This document shows positions 7,301 to 15,289 of a stretch of DNA of 64,000 nucleotides, one piece after another. The position numbers and the translations under genes were made by a program. The stretch is from DATATV01 sp036268615 (GTDB taxonomy: Bacteria; Actinomycetota; Actinomycetes; Mycobacteriales; Pseudonocardiaceae): assembly GCA_036268615.1 (NCBI GenBank), contig DATATV010000039.1, forward strand, positions 62,001 through 126,000, read 5' to 3'. Numbering within the stretch: the stretch's first letter is position 1; each line of letters opens with the position of its first letter. Under the pieces are notes generated by a model. That model searched no databases, was not told the DNA's origin, and saw only the letters and a program-made list of their open reading frames with translations.

Positions 7301-8506
7301 TTATGCGCTGCGATCGGCTCCCAGCCGCCGAGCCAACTCCCGCAGCCGCGATCCGTGTACCCGGCGACGGTCCCGCTCGATCAGCTCGTGCACGGTTTGG
7401 CGTGGCAGCGTCTGGTATTTGATCCAGTCCGGTGCGATGCTTTCCATCGTCAGCAGCGTGTCCAGCGCCCGGCTGTCCTGGCCAAGCCTGGTCTGCGAGT
7501 AGGCCACGTCTGCCAAGTGCCGCGCCCGTGTTGCCAGGCTCAACGGCGCTTCCCTATCCAGGTGGCGAGCCGCTTTCAGGGCTTCCGGGAAGTTCTCCAA
7601 CACTACATGGCAATCGACAGCCATCATGGCGACCTTGGCCGGGCCGAACGTGGTCTGGCAGGCCGCTTGATCGGTGCCCAGCCGGCCCGCGTACTCACGG
7701 GACACGTCCAGTAGCTCAGTGGTTCGATCGGTCCGCCCCTCGCGCGCAACGGCCGTCGCAGCGGTGACTGTCAGAATTCCATACACCGCAAGGTGAGACG
7801 GTGTGACCTTGCCGCGCGGTTCGATGGCCGCTGCTGCGGTGAGGGCGACCTGTTCGGAGTCGCGTAGCCGACCCTGGACCAGCATCTGCCACGCTACCGA
7901 TGCCCGGACAGCAGCGGACAGGAACGCGTTGTCACCGTCCCGAGCAGCGGTCAGAGCCTCACGGACGGCCAGGAAGGCAGCATCGGTCTGGCCGAGGTGA
8001 ACGAGGGTGTCTCCGGCGACCTGGAGGCCGCTGGCAAGGGCTTCCATCGCGTGCGGTCGAGCGTCCGCAGACGCGGCCCGTGTCACGGCCCTGAGCTGAG
8101 TCAATGCCTCGGGAAGCAACGAGCCGAGCAGGTCGTATCGGCCAGCCCAGTAGGCGCCCCACAGGTAGTTGACGGTCCGCTCGGCCTCCTCGACCGTGAT
8201 CAGTTCACCGTCTGCGTCCGGCTCCGCGATCAGGTCGTCTACCGAGGTCAACACGCGGCGGATAGCCACAACACCGGATTCGGTATCTCCGGTTTGCAGC
8301 GTCGTCGGCTTGGCCAGCAGTTCGGCGGTGTCGACGTCCAGCGCGCGGGCGATGCGGTGCAGGCTCCCGATGGACGCGGTATGACGGCGGCCCTGCTCAA
8401 GCTTCCTGATCAGGTCCACCGACACCTCGGCGGCCGTGGCCAGCTCCTGTTGGGTCATCGCGCCCGTGCGGAGCTTCTTGATCCGTGCTCCGATGGTCGG
8501 TTCCAC
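7301..8506 (-). CDS. XRE-family regulator with TPR-like C-terminal domain
   Basis: About 401 residues. A clear HTH near the start (TIGARIKKLRTGAMTQQELA, VSVDLIRKLEQGRRHTASI, LHRIARALDVDTAELLAKPT) is followed by a long all-helical region with TPR character (WAGRYDLLGSLLPEALTQL, LGQTDAAFLAVREALTAARD). Such proteins may sense a small molecule or peptide through the helical domain and control neighbouring genes. The start is uncertain: GTG 8506 and GTG 8515 both lie after a GAAGGGCGG stretch; the longer frame upstream is not codon-biased. Confidence 0.8.
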   Translation of the reverse strand: MEPTIGARIKKLRTGAMTQQELATAAEVSVDLIRKLEQGRRHTASIGSLHRIARALDVDTAELLAKPTTLQTGDTESGVVAIRRVLTSVDDLIAEPDADGELITVEEAERTVNYLWGAYWAGRYDLLGSLLPEALTQLRAVTRAASADARPHAMEALASGLQVAGDTLVHLGQTDAAFLAVREALTAARDGDNAFLSAAVRASVAWQMLVQGRLRDSEQVALTAAAAIEPRGKVTPSHLAVYGILTVTAATAVAREGRTDRTTELLDVSREYAGRLGTDQAACQTTFGPAKVAMMAVDCHVVLENFPEALKAARHLDREAPLSLATRARHLADVAYSQTRLGQDSRALDTLLTMESIAPDWIKYQTLPRQTVHELIERDRRRVHGSRLRELARRLGADRSA

Positions 8507-8675
8507 GATGGCCACCGCCCTTCGCCGTGTCCCGCCCTCGCTGCCCTGGCCGGACGGCCGGGCGTGCCATCTCGGCAAAGGCGGATGAGCCCATGGTAAC
8601 CGGGCTGCCAGGACCACCAAACGTAACGAACGGCCCGTAGCCGGCCGGCTGCCGGCCAGGTAGCCACGACCGCAG

Positions 8676-9110
8676 TCACTCCGATTGGGCGGAAACCTCG
8701 CCCATGGCTGGGTGCAGTCTCTTGGGGCGGAGTGGACCGATCTCAACAGCCCCGGTCAGGATGCGGCCTTGCTCGGTCAGCCGGGCGGGGTCGAATCCCA
8801 AGCCGGTAGCGGTAGCGCGGACCGCAGCGGCCCTTTGCGGCGCGATCCTTCGGCCGTAGCTCCAGTTCCCCCCAGCCGCCGTCCGGTGCGTCTGCTGTTC
8901 GTGGTGGCGGTACAACCACGTCACGGTCGGTTCGTTGTGCCCGCTGGCCACCTCGGACAGCGCAGCGAACATCGCCACGTCATCGGCTGGTGAGGCGACC
9001 CATCCGCCGATCGCCCGGAGGTGGGCCGTGCGAATCATCAGCCCGGCGCGATGGATCGGCCAGTTTCCCTCGTGCTCAGTCGCCCAGGCATGACAAAACG
9101 CAAGATTCAC
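8676..9110 (-). pseudogene. 5'-truncated glycosyltransferase-like gene
   Basis: The 144 readable residues match the C-terminal half of GT2-type glycosyltransferases of actinomycetes (ATEHEGNWPIHRAGLMIRTA, RAIGGWVASPADDVAMFAAL, WLYRHHEQQTHR). The N-terminal nucleotide-sugar half and its DxD motif are missing. Upstream of 9110 the frame soon meets a stop at 9141-9143, and base composition falls from very GC-rich to mixed, so a deletion or insertion junction lies at about 9.11 kb. Family call is from the C-terminal pattern only. Confidence 0.5.
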
Positions 9111-9432
9111 TAGTGCAGTTGAATGTTTCCGCAGAGTCCGCTAGTCGTGCTTGCGGTATGGCAGACGTTACGATCTGAGAGCGTTGGTTGTTCCACTCTT
9201 ATTCGGTATTACGCTCTCGCTCGCTGCTCAAAAAGTGCTGACAAACCTCCACTTTGCCCGGATGGTTAATGGTCAAATTTAACCTCTGCGGCTTTATCTG
9301 AGTGCTTCTCTCGTGCTGGGCGTCCCCTTGATGCAACTGGCTCAGCCTGTGGTTAGGGCGAACAGGTTTTGCTTTACCGTCCATCTGTTGATCGTAAGCG
9401 TTCAAACTCTCCTTTGGTTGAAGGAACCACCC
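9111..9432. other. AT-richer stretch inside the island
   Basis: About 320 bp with visibly lower GC than all flanking DNA. No gene supported on either strand. It sits between the truncated glycosyltransferase fragment and the last island gene, so it may be foreign or decayed DNA. Confidence 0.4.
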
Positions 9433-9729
9433 ATGGTCGACGAGGCGGTTCGGTCAGGGCGGAGCGCTTACCATGCGCGCGGTTCTGCGAGAAGTAGTCT
9501 CCGCTCAAATTCATGGAGGCTTTCGGCCAGTATGGCTGTGCTTTCCGGCTATCGTGCGAGCGAGCGTGATCGGCCGCAAACGGCGATTCTTGGTCAGTGG
9601 TTGTGGTGGGTAAGCGAGGACATTGACGACGTTCGTCGGATAGACGGCGCGCTGAAGGCGTGTAATGACGCCATTAGGCATTTTGTAGGGACTCATTACG
9701 AAGCTGACGCCATAGTCGCAGCGCAATGA
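9433..9729 (+). CDS. Hypothetical protein at right end of island
   Basis: 98 residues from ATG 9433 with AAGGA 8 nt upstream. The C-terminal half looks protein-like (QWLWWVSEDIDDVRRIDGAL, ACNDAIRHFVGTHYEADAI); the N-terminal part is Ser/Arg-rich. No family recognised. It is the last gene before the tRNA-Pro terminator and uses more AT-rich codons than core genes, which fits an acquired element. Confidence 0.45.
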   Translation: MVDEAVRSGRSAYHARGSARSSLRSNSWRLSASMAVLSGYRASERDRPQTAILGQWLWWVSEDIDDVRRIDGALKACNDAIRHFVGTHYEADAIVAAQ

Positions 9730-9816
9730 CGGGTCGTCCGATCTGAGCTTGTCGGCGCGAGGGTCTGTTCCCCGGCTCGGTCGCGTAGTCAGGCAGTTGG
9801 TCAGGCAGAGACGCAG

Positions 9817-9849
9817 CAGGGGCCGTCTCCCACTGGGAAACGGCCCCTG
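9817..9849 (-). terminator. Terminator of tRNA-Pro
   Basis: Perfect 10-bp stem CAGGGGCCGT/ACGGCCCCTG with a further TCCCA/TGGGA inner stem, starting 5 bp beyond the tRNA 3' end on the minus strand. Confidence 0.75.
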
Positions 9850-9853
9850 ATCT

Positions 9854-9896
9854 GTCGGGGTGGCGGGATTCGAACCCACGACCTCTTCGACCCGAA
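9854..9896 (-). repeat. att-like direct repeat, copy inside intact tRNA-Pro
   Basis: 43 bp identical to 3329-3371. It covers the 3' part of the functional tRNA gene, so insertion at this site left the tRNA intact. The two copies enclose about 6.5 kb. Confidence 0.85.
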
Positions 9897-9928
9897 CGAA
9901 GCGCGCTGCCAAACTGCGCCACACCCCG
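9855..9928 (-). tRNA. tRNA-Pro (anticodon CGG)
   Basis: Minus-strand cloverleaf: acceptor CGGGGTG/CACCCCG with discriminator A, D arm around AGTTTGGCAGC, anticodon stem CTTCG/CGAAG with loop TTCGGGT (CGG), T loop GTTCGAATC. 74 nt with no encoded CCA. The D loop reads TTTGGCA rather than the more usual CTTGGTA. Confidence 0.95.
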
Positions 9929-9949
9929 AGCCTTTGCTGCGGGATCAGT

Positions 9950-10906
9950 CTAGCGGAGGTCCGCGCGGGCTCCGAATCGGGCCGACGCGACTTCCTCGGC
10001 GCTGGGTGGCTCGACGGTCGTCGGGCGGGGCACCAGGGTCAGCAGGCTGGCTTCTGGCGGGCAGGCGAACCGCACGGGCGCGTACGGGGACGTGCCCAGA
10101 CCTGCGGAAACGTGCAGCCACATGTGCGCGCCCCAGCGGGACGCGCCGCGTGCCCGGGAGCGGTCCAGCGCGCAGTTGGTGACGATCGCGCCGTAGCCGG
10201 GCAGCCGCAGCTGGCCGCCGTGGGTGTGGCCGGCCATCGTCAGGTCGTAGCCGTCCTGGGCGAACGCGTCGAGCACCCTTGGCTCTGGGGAGTGCGTCAC
10301 GCCCAGCCGCAGCGCCGCGTTGGGGGCCGGTCGGCCGGCGACCTCGTGGTAGCGGTCGCGGCGCAGGTGCGCGTCGTCCACGCCGGCGGCGACGACGGTC
10401 TGGCCGGCGACGGTGAAGCCGCGGCGGACGTGGGTGAGGTCCAGCCAGCCGCGTTCGATCAGGGCGGCCCGCAGGTCCCGCCACGGCAGCGGGATGCCGT
10501 GCACCCGCTTCTTCGACTTGGTCAGGTAGCGCACCGGGTTCTTCGGCCGGGGCGCGTAGTAGTCGTTGCTGCCGAAGACGAACACGCCGGGGCGGTTGAG
10601 CAGCGGGTCGAGCGCGCGGATCACCGCGGGCACGGCGTGCAGGTGGGCCAGGTTGTCGCCGGTGTTGACCACCAGGTCGGGTTCGAGTTCGGCCAGCGCG
10701 GCCACCCAGCGTTGTTTGGACCGCTGGTCGGGCAGCATGTGCAGGTCGGAGATGTGCAGCACGCGCAGGGGCTGGGCGTCGTGCGCCAGCACCGGCAGGG
10801 TCGCCGTCCGCAGCGTCCAGTGTCGTCGTTCGATTCCGGCCGCGTAGGCCAGGGTCGCACCGCCGAGCACCGCCGTTCCGGTCACCATCCGCGCAAAGGT
10901 GTTCAC
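9950..10906 (-). CDS. Metallophosphoesterase, membrane-anchored (Rv3683-like)
   Basis: 318 residues from GTG 10906. A short N-terminal hydrophobic segment (VTGTAVLGGATLAYAAG) is followed by the calcineurin-like metallophosphoesterase motifs: RVLHISDLHM (DxH), VVNTGDNLA (GDN), GSNDYY (GND-type), VTHSPEP and MAGHTHGGQLRLP (GHTHGG). All metal ligands are present. The substrate is not known; YaeI-type relatives are membrane-associated. In mycobacteria its neighbours are ponA2 and whiB4, suggesting an envelope role. A TAGGCT hexamer 7 nt upstream supports the GTG start as leaderless. Confidence 0.9.
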   Translation of the reverse strand: MNTFARMVTGTAVLGGATLAYAAGIERRHWTLRTATLPVLAHDAQPLRVLHISDLHMLPDQRSKQRWVAALAELEPDLVVNTGDNLAHLHAVPAVIRALDPLLNRPGVFVFGSNDYYAPRPKNPVRYLTKSKKRVHGIPLPWRDLRAALIERGWLDLTHVRRGFTVAGQTVVAAGVDDAHLRRDRYHEVAGRPAPNAALRLGVTHSPEPRVLDAFAQDGYDLTMAGHTHGGQLRLPGYGAIVTNCALDRSRARGASRWGAHMWLHVSAGLGTSPYAPVRFACPPEASLLTLVPRPTTVEPPSAEEVASARFGARADLR

Positions 10907-10913
10907 CTCTTCG

Positions 10914-10919
10914 AGCCTA
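10914..10919 (-). promoter_or_regulatory. Leaderless -10 (TAGGCT) for metallophosphoesterase gene
   Basis: TAGGCT, 7 nt before GTG 10906; no Shine-Dalgarno. Confidence 0.6.
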
Positions 10920-10994
10920 ACGGCGGCCGCCGCGGGCGGTCGGTGGCCGGTCGGCCTGCGGGCCGGTACCGAATTGTCGGTTGCGCGCTGCCGG

Positions 10995-11000
10995 TAGCGT
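10995..11000 (+). promoter_or_regulatory. Leaderless -10 (TAGCGT) for yqeY-like gene
   Basis: TAGCGT, 8 nt before GTG 11009; divergent from the metallophosphoesterase promoter 75 bp away. Confidence 0.6.
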
Positions 11001-11008
11001 TGTCCGAC

Positions 11009-11479
11009 GTGAGCGAGTTGAAGGCGCGACTGCGGGCGGACCTGACCACGGCGATGAAGAGCCGGGAGAAGACGGCGGTGGCCACCCTGCGGATGGCCCT
11101 GGCCGCGGTGAGCACCGAGGAGGTGTCCGGGGACGCTGCCCACGAGCTGTCCGACGAGCAGGTGCGGCGGGTGCTCAGCCGGGAGCTGCGCAAGCGCAAG
11201 GAGGCAGCCGAGGCGTTCGCCAACGCGGGCCGGCCGGAGCAGGCCGCCACCGAGCTGGCCGAGGCCGACGTGCTGTCCGGTTACCTGCCCCAGCAGCTCG
11301 GCGACGCGGAGTTGGCCGAGCTCGTCGGTCAGGCCGTCGACGAGATCACCGCCCAACTGGGCGAGCAGCCCGGTCAGCGGCAGATGGGCCAGGTGATGAA
11401 GGCGGCCGGCGCGAAGGTTGCCGGTCGGGCCGAGGGTGCTCGACTCGCCGCCGCGGTGAAGGCGCGCCTGCAGGGCTGA
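11009..11479 (+). CDS. GatB/YqeY domain protein
   Basis: 156 residues from GTG 11009. Typical YqeY sequence: MSELKARLRADLTTAMKSRE, TLRMALAAVSTEEV, LSGYLPQQLGDAELAELV, GQRQMGQVMKAAGAKVAGRA. The fold matches the tRNA-binding C-terminal domain of GatB, the amidotransferase subunit, but the stand-alone protein has no proven role. Length is normal. It is divergent from the metallophosphoesterase gene and followed by a strong hairpin. Confidence 0.9.
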   Translation: MSELKARLRADLTTAMKSREKTAVATLRMALAAVSTEEVSGDAAHELSDEQVRRVLSRELRKRKEAAEAFANAGRPEQAATELAEADVLSGYLPQQLGDAELAELVGQAVDEITAQLGEQPGQRQMGQVMKAAGAKVAGRAEGARLAAAVKARLQG

Positions 11480-11513
11480 CTCGAATGTGTCCGCCAATAG
11501 GACTAATGGCGAA

Positions 11514-11550
11514 TAAGTGGGATGTGGACGGCTGTCGTCCGCATCCCACT
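11514..11550 (+). terminator. Hairpin terminator after yqeY-like gene
   Basis: 10-bp perfect stem AAGTGGGATG/CATCCCACTT with an inner GACG/CGTC pair. Confidence 0.75.
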
Positions 11551-12467
11551 TGCGTTCCGACCGGACCCGACGGGTGCGAACGGGAATTGTCGGGCGGTCG
11601 TCTTCTGTCGGGTCGGGATGGAGTGTGGCGACGGGAAAAACCGTTGTCGACAACGGGCTTCGAGCCCGGTCGTCGGCGAGCGGTAACCGGGCTGCGCCGA
11701 CCGGTGATAAACGTGAAACATCCTCCGAATCACCGGTGTGGGTGTCGTTCGCCGGTGCCATACTCCATCCGATAATTCCGATTTGTTGCCGGGGTTGCGC
11801 GGGGGCGCGTCGGCGAGGTCGGGGCGGCTGGCGGTGACGTGTTGAGTCCATTGTGGTATCTGTTGGGCAGTAACGGGTATCGGGCTACTCGGTGATTGAA
11901 TCGCAGGGGGCTGGGAGTTTTGGTTCACTGATTCGTAAGGAAGTGTTCGCCGGTGCGAGTTTCCGGGGGCCGGCGAGCCTCGGAATCGGTGATCCGGAGG
12001 GCGGCGACGGAGCGAGGTCGGCCGGTTACCAGGGCGGTCGGGGGTGGTCCGGTGCGGGGGTCGCGCCGGACCGGGTGACCGGCGGAACACCCTGGGTACA
12101 GGGCGGCCACTGGTCCGGACCGCTGTGACCAACGGCACCTGAACCGCGAAGGCCGTCCGGCCCCCGTTCACCTTGTGGGACGGCAGGCCGGGCCGACCGG
12201 GCGGTACGACGGCAGCCGCCCTGGTTGGGCGGGTGATCATCGCCCTCGCTGTTATGGCTGTTCGGTGCCCTAATAGCGGCCTATTCGGGTATCCGGTCGA
12301 TATCACGGTTCGATATCACGCAGTTGGCAGTGGAACCGAACAGCTCTATCGTCCGTCAACGTCCTACGACAAGACCAATAGCGGGTAGACCTACAGGTGG
12401 TCTGCCCGCATGATCTACCGCTAGGGGGCGGTGGGTTGTGTGGGACGACGCTAGGAGCTGGGGGAAG
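11551..12467. other. 0.9-kb gap where ponA2 usually sits
   Basis: No gene supported on either strand; open frames lack codon bias and ribosome sites. In related genomes a class A penicillin-binding protein gene commonly lies between the metallophosphoesterase and whiB genes. It is absent here. The last ~120 bp before 12468 probably hold the whiB promoter. Confidence 0.5.
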
Positions 12468-12773
12468 ATGATTTCCGTCGACCAGTCCGACTGGCGGGTC
12501 AGTGCGTCCTGCCGCGACGAGGACCCAGACGGGCTCTTCGTGCGTGGCGCCGAGCAGCGGCGGGCCAAACTGGTCTGCCTCGGCTGCCCGGTTCGGACAG
12601 AATGCCTGGCCGAAGCGCTGGACAACAGAATCGAATTCGGGGTCTGGGGAGGCATGACCGAGCGCGAACGGCGAGCGTTGCTGCGCCGCCGGCCGGACGT
12701 GACCTCATGGCATGAGCTGCTCGACGCGGCTCGGCGCGGGGTGACGATCGAACCGGACGTGCGGGCCAGCTGA
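12468..12773 (+). CDS. whiB4: WhiB-family iron-sulfur regulator (WhiB4-like)
   Basis: 101 residues from ATG 12468, with AGGAG 10 nt upstream. The four cluster cysteines are present: SASCRDEDPDGLF, then LVCLGCPVRTEC (C-x2-C-x5-C). The GVWGG turn and a basic tail (ERERRALLRRR) follow. WhiB proteins bind a 4Fe-4S cluster, respond to O2, NO or redox state and contact the primary sigma factor. The WhiB4 assignment rests on the position next to the two ArsA-like ATPases, as in M. tuberculosis Rv3681c. Convergent with the ArsA genes. Confidence 0.85.
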   Translation: MISVDQSDWRVSASCRDEDPDGLFVRGAEQRRAKLVCLGCPVRTECLAEALDNRIEFGVWGGMTERERRALLRRRPDVTSWHELLDAARRGVTIEPDVRAS

Positions 12774-12826
12774 AGCCCGCTCGATCCGTTCGCTGATCGT
12801 CGGCGGCCGGCGTGGTGACAACGGGG

Positions 12827-14011
12827 TCACTTGCCGGCCAGCCGCAGTGATATTTCACGCAGACCGTCCAGGTCGTGCACGTCGGCGGGGAGGGCCGGCA
12901 CGCCGACCATGGCGACCGAGGGATGCGCCTTGGTGAATCGGGCCAGTAGGCGCTTCTCCCGGTTGGCCACGGCGACCCGGTCGGCGTGCAACCGCAGCAT
13001 GGCCGAGGTGAGCGCGGCCGGACCCGTCGGGTCCTGGCCGCCCGCCGCGCGGTCCAGGTCCTCGGCCGCGGCCAGCGCCCGCCCGGCCGGCAGCGCGGCC
13101 AGCACCGGGTGGGTGCGGTTGGCCACCAGCCCGGCCAGCGGCATACCGTCGCGCTCCAGCCGGTCCACGAAGTAGGACGCCTCGCGCAGCGCGTCCGGCT
13201 CCGGCGCGGCCACCACCAGGAACGACGTACCCGGTGAGCGCAGCAGGGTGTACGTCTTGTCGGCGCGTTCCCGGAAACCGCCGAACATGGAGTCGAACGC
13301 CTGCACGAACGCGGACGCGTCGTTGAGCAGCTGGCCGCCGATGATCGCCGACACCGCCTTGGTGAACAGCCCGAATCCGGCGCCGACGATCTTGCGCAGG
13401 CCCAGACCGCCCGCGGCCCGGGCCGGCGCGGACAGCATCCGGATGATCCGGCCGTCCAGCACGGTGGACAGTCGCTGCGGGGCGTCCAGGAAGTCCAGCG
13501 CGGAGCGGCTGGGCGGGGTGTCCACCACGATCAGGTCCCAGTCGCCGGTCGCGGCGAGCTGGCCGAGCTTCTCCATCGCCATGTACTCCTGGGTGCCGGA
13601 GAAGGACGTGGAAATCGTCTTGTAGAAGGGATTGGCCAGGATCTGCTCGGCGCGGTCCGGGCCGGCGTGGGCGAGCACCATGTCGTCGAAGGTGCGCCGC
13701 ATGTCCAGCATCATCGCGGCCAGTTCGCCCTTGGGCTCGAAGCCGGCCACCCGCACCGGTTTGGGCTGGTTGCCCAGTTCGCGCAGGCCCAGCGCCTGGG
13801 CGAGCCGGCGGGCCGGATCGATGGTGAGCACCACCGTGCGCCGGCCGCGTTCGGCTGCGCGCACCGCGAGGGCCGCGGCGGTGGTGGTCTTGCCCACGCC
13901 GCCAGAACCGCAGCAGACGATCACCTTCGTGTTCTGGTCGTCGAGCAGGCCGTCCACGTCGATCCGGGTGACCTTGCGCGGACCGCGGGCGACCGGGCCG
14001 GCCGCGCTCAC
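12827..14011 (-). CDS. ArsA/Get3-like ATPase, second of pair (BagB/Rv3680-like)
   Basis: 394 residues from GTG 14011, overlapping the upstream stop by 4 bp. Deviant Walker A CCGSGGVGKTTTAAALA, switch I-type LTIDPARRLAQALGL, switch II LIVVDTPPSRSALDFLD. Get3/ArsA ATPases in eukaryotes deliver tail-anchored membrane proteins; the mycobacterial pair Rv3679-Rv3680 forms a heteromeric complex linked to stress resistance. A hydrophobic groove region (LFTKAVSAIIGGQLLNDASA) is present. It acts in the cytoplasm with the partner encoded just upstream. Confidence 0.92.
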   Translation of the reverse strand: MSAAGPVARGPRKVTRIDVDGLLDDQNTKVIVCCGSGGVGKTTTAAALAVRAAERGRRTVVLTIDPARRLAQALGLRELGNQPKPVRVAGFEPKGELAAMMLDMRRTFDDMVLAHAGPDRAEQILANPFYKTISTSFSGTQEYMAMEKLGQLAATGDWDLIVVDTPPSRSALDFLDAPQRLSTVLDGRIIRMLSAPARAAGGLGLRKIVGAGFGLFTKAVSAIIGGQLLNDASAFVQAFDSMFGGFRERADKTYTLLRSPGTSFLVVAAPEPDALREASYFVDRLERDGMPLAGLVANRTHPVLAALPAGRALAAAEDLDRAAGGQDPTGPAALTSAMLRLHADRVAVANREKRLLARFTKAHPSVAMVGVPALPADVHDLDGLREISLRLAGK

Positions 14012-15018
14012 CTGACCCCCTGCTCGGTGAGGGTCTCGGCCAGTTCGTAGAGCGCGGCCACGTCCACCCCGTCGGCGAGCTCGGGCAGTTCGATGCCCGG
14101 CAGGTTGGCCGTGCTCAGCTCGCGGCGGGAGCGTTCCTCCGCACCGACCCGGATGGCGTGCTCGATCGTCTCGTCGACCAGTTCCTCCACCTCGGGCAGG
14201 CCGATGTCCAGGCCGACCGAACCGAGTCGGGCGAGCACCTGGTCGGTGTCCACGTCCCCGTGCGCGGCGGTGCTGACCAGCTCGGCGGGCAGCCGGGCGG
14301 GCTGCACCCGGTTGACGAACACCGCGCCGGGCCGCAGGTCGGCGGCGTCCAGCTCGGCCACCGCCTCCAGCGTCTCCCGCACCGGCATCTCCTCCAGCAG
14401 CGTGACCAGGTGGATCGCGGTGTCCCCGGAGTGCAGCAGCCGGGCCACCCCCTCACTCTGCGCCTTGATCGGCCCGACCTTGGCCAGGTCGACCATGGCC
14501 CGGGTCACGTCGAGGAATTTGACGATCCGGCCGGTGGGCGGCGCGTCCAGCACGACCGCGTCGTAGCGGTGCCGGCCGGACTCGTCGGTGCGCCCGACGC
14601 ACTCCTTCACCTTGCCGGTGAACAGCACGTCGCGCAGGCCGGGGGCGAGCGTGGTGGCGAACTCGATCGCTCCCATCCGGCGCAGCGTCCGGCCGGCGAA
14701 GCCGAGGTTGTAGAACATGTCCAGGTACTCCAGCAGCGCGGCCTCGGCGTCGACCGCGAGTGCGTGCACCTCGCCGCCGCCGGGGGCCGCGCCGATGTGC
14801 ACCTCCTCGTAGGGCAGCGGCGCGCGGTCGAACAGCTGCGCGATGCCCTGTCTGCCCTCCACCTCGACCAGCAGGACCCGTCGACCGCCGGTGGCCAGCG
14901 CGATCGCCAGCGCGGCGGACAGCGTGGTCTTGCCGGTGCCGCCCTTGCCGGTGACCACGTGCAGTCGCACGCGGGTCAGCTCGTGGGCCCAGCCGCGACT
15001 GGCGTCCGTTGGGGTCAC
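14008..15018 (-). CDS. ArsA/Get3-like ATPase, first of pair (BagA/Rv3679-like)
   Basis: 336 residues from GTG 15018. Deviant Walker A VVTGKGGTGKTTLSAALA with signature lysine, LLVEVEGRQGIAQLF, and switch II AVVLDAPPTGRIVKFLD. It lacks the long helical insert of its partner, giving a shorter protein. The two genes overlap by 4 bp and must be co-translated. A TAGGCT box 6 nt before the GTG indicates a leaderless transcript for the pair, divergent from the DUF4177 gene. Confidence 0.92.
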   Translation of the reverse strand: MTPTDASRGWAHELTRVRLHVVTGKGGTGKTTLSAALAIALATGGRRVLLVEVEGRQGIAQLFDRAPLPYEEVHIGAAPGGGEVHALAVDAEAALLEYLDMFYNLGFAGRTLRRMGAIEFATTLAPGLRDVLFTGKVKECVGRTDESGRHRYDAVVLDAPPTGRIVKFLDVTRAMVDLAKVGPIKAQSEGVARLLHSGDTAIHLVTLLEEMPVRETLEAVAELDAADLRPGAVFVNRVQPARLPAELVSTAAHGDVDTDQVLARLGSVGLDIGLPEVEELVDETIEHAIRVGAEERSRRELSTANLPGIELPELADGVDVAALYELAETLTEQGVR

Positions 15019-15024
15019 CAGCTC

Positions 15025-15030
15025 AGCCTA
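15025..15030 (-). promoter_or_regulatory. Leaderless -10 (TAGGCT) for ArsA-like pair
   Basis: TAGGCT, 6 nt before GTG 15018. Confidence 0.6.
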
Positions 15031-15108
15031 AATGCCCCGATCAGCGGGGCCGGTGTGAATCGCGTCGATCGGGCGATCCTCGGCTGCCGAGCCGTCCCGG
15101 CCCGCGGC

Positions 15109-15114
15109 TAGGCT
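15109..15114 (+). promoter_or_regulatory. Leaderless -10 (TAGGCT) for DUF4177 gene
   Basis: TAGGCT, 8 nt before ATG 15123; divergent with the ArsA promoter. Confidence 0.6.
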
Positions 15115-15122
15115 TGCCAACC

Positions 15123-15287
15123 ATGGCATCGACGAAGTGGGAATACGCAACGGTTCCGCTACTGACCCACGCCACCAAGCAGATCCTCGACCAGTGGGGC
15201 GAGGACGGCTGGGAACTGGTCGCAATTCAGCCCGGCCCCACTGGTGAGCAGCTGGTCGCGTTCCTCAAGCGGCCGAAGGAGCAGTGA
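15123..15287 (+). CDS. DUF4177-type small protein (Rv3678A-like)
   Basis: 54 residues: MASTKWEYATVPLLTHATKQ, WGEDGWELVAIQPGP, LVAFLKRPKEQ. The WEY...GWELV pattern is the DUF4177 signature, a small alpha/beta fold of unknown role. It is followed by ridA with only a few bases between start signals, so the two form one operon. Confidence 0.85.
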   Translation: MASTKWEYATVPLLTHATKQILDQWGEDGWELVAIQPGPTGEQLVAFLKRPKEQ

Positions 15288-15289
15288 CG

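Noticed and set aside
9199..9405. 68-codon minus-strand ORF in the AT-richer patch
   Set aside because: Polar, no family, no ribosome site; could be chance in lower-GC DNA.
1..9928. Insertion sequence or transposase
   Set aside because: No transposase motif or terminal inverted repeats could be seen in the accessory region.
9950..11851. Single 633-codon minus-strand gene
   Set aside because: The upstream two thirds is antisense to the yqeY-like gene; the real metallophosphoesterase starts at 10906.
11892..12388. Small genes in the ponA2-less gap
   Set aside because: Short frames without ribosome site, codon bias or recognisable sequence.
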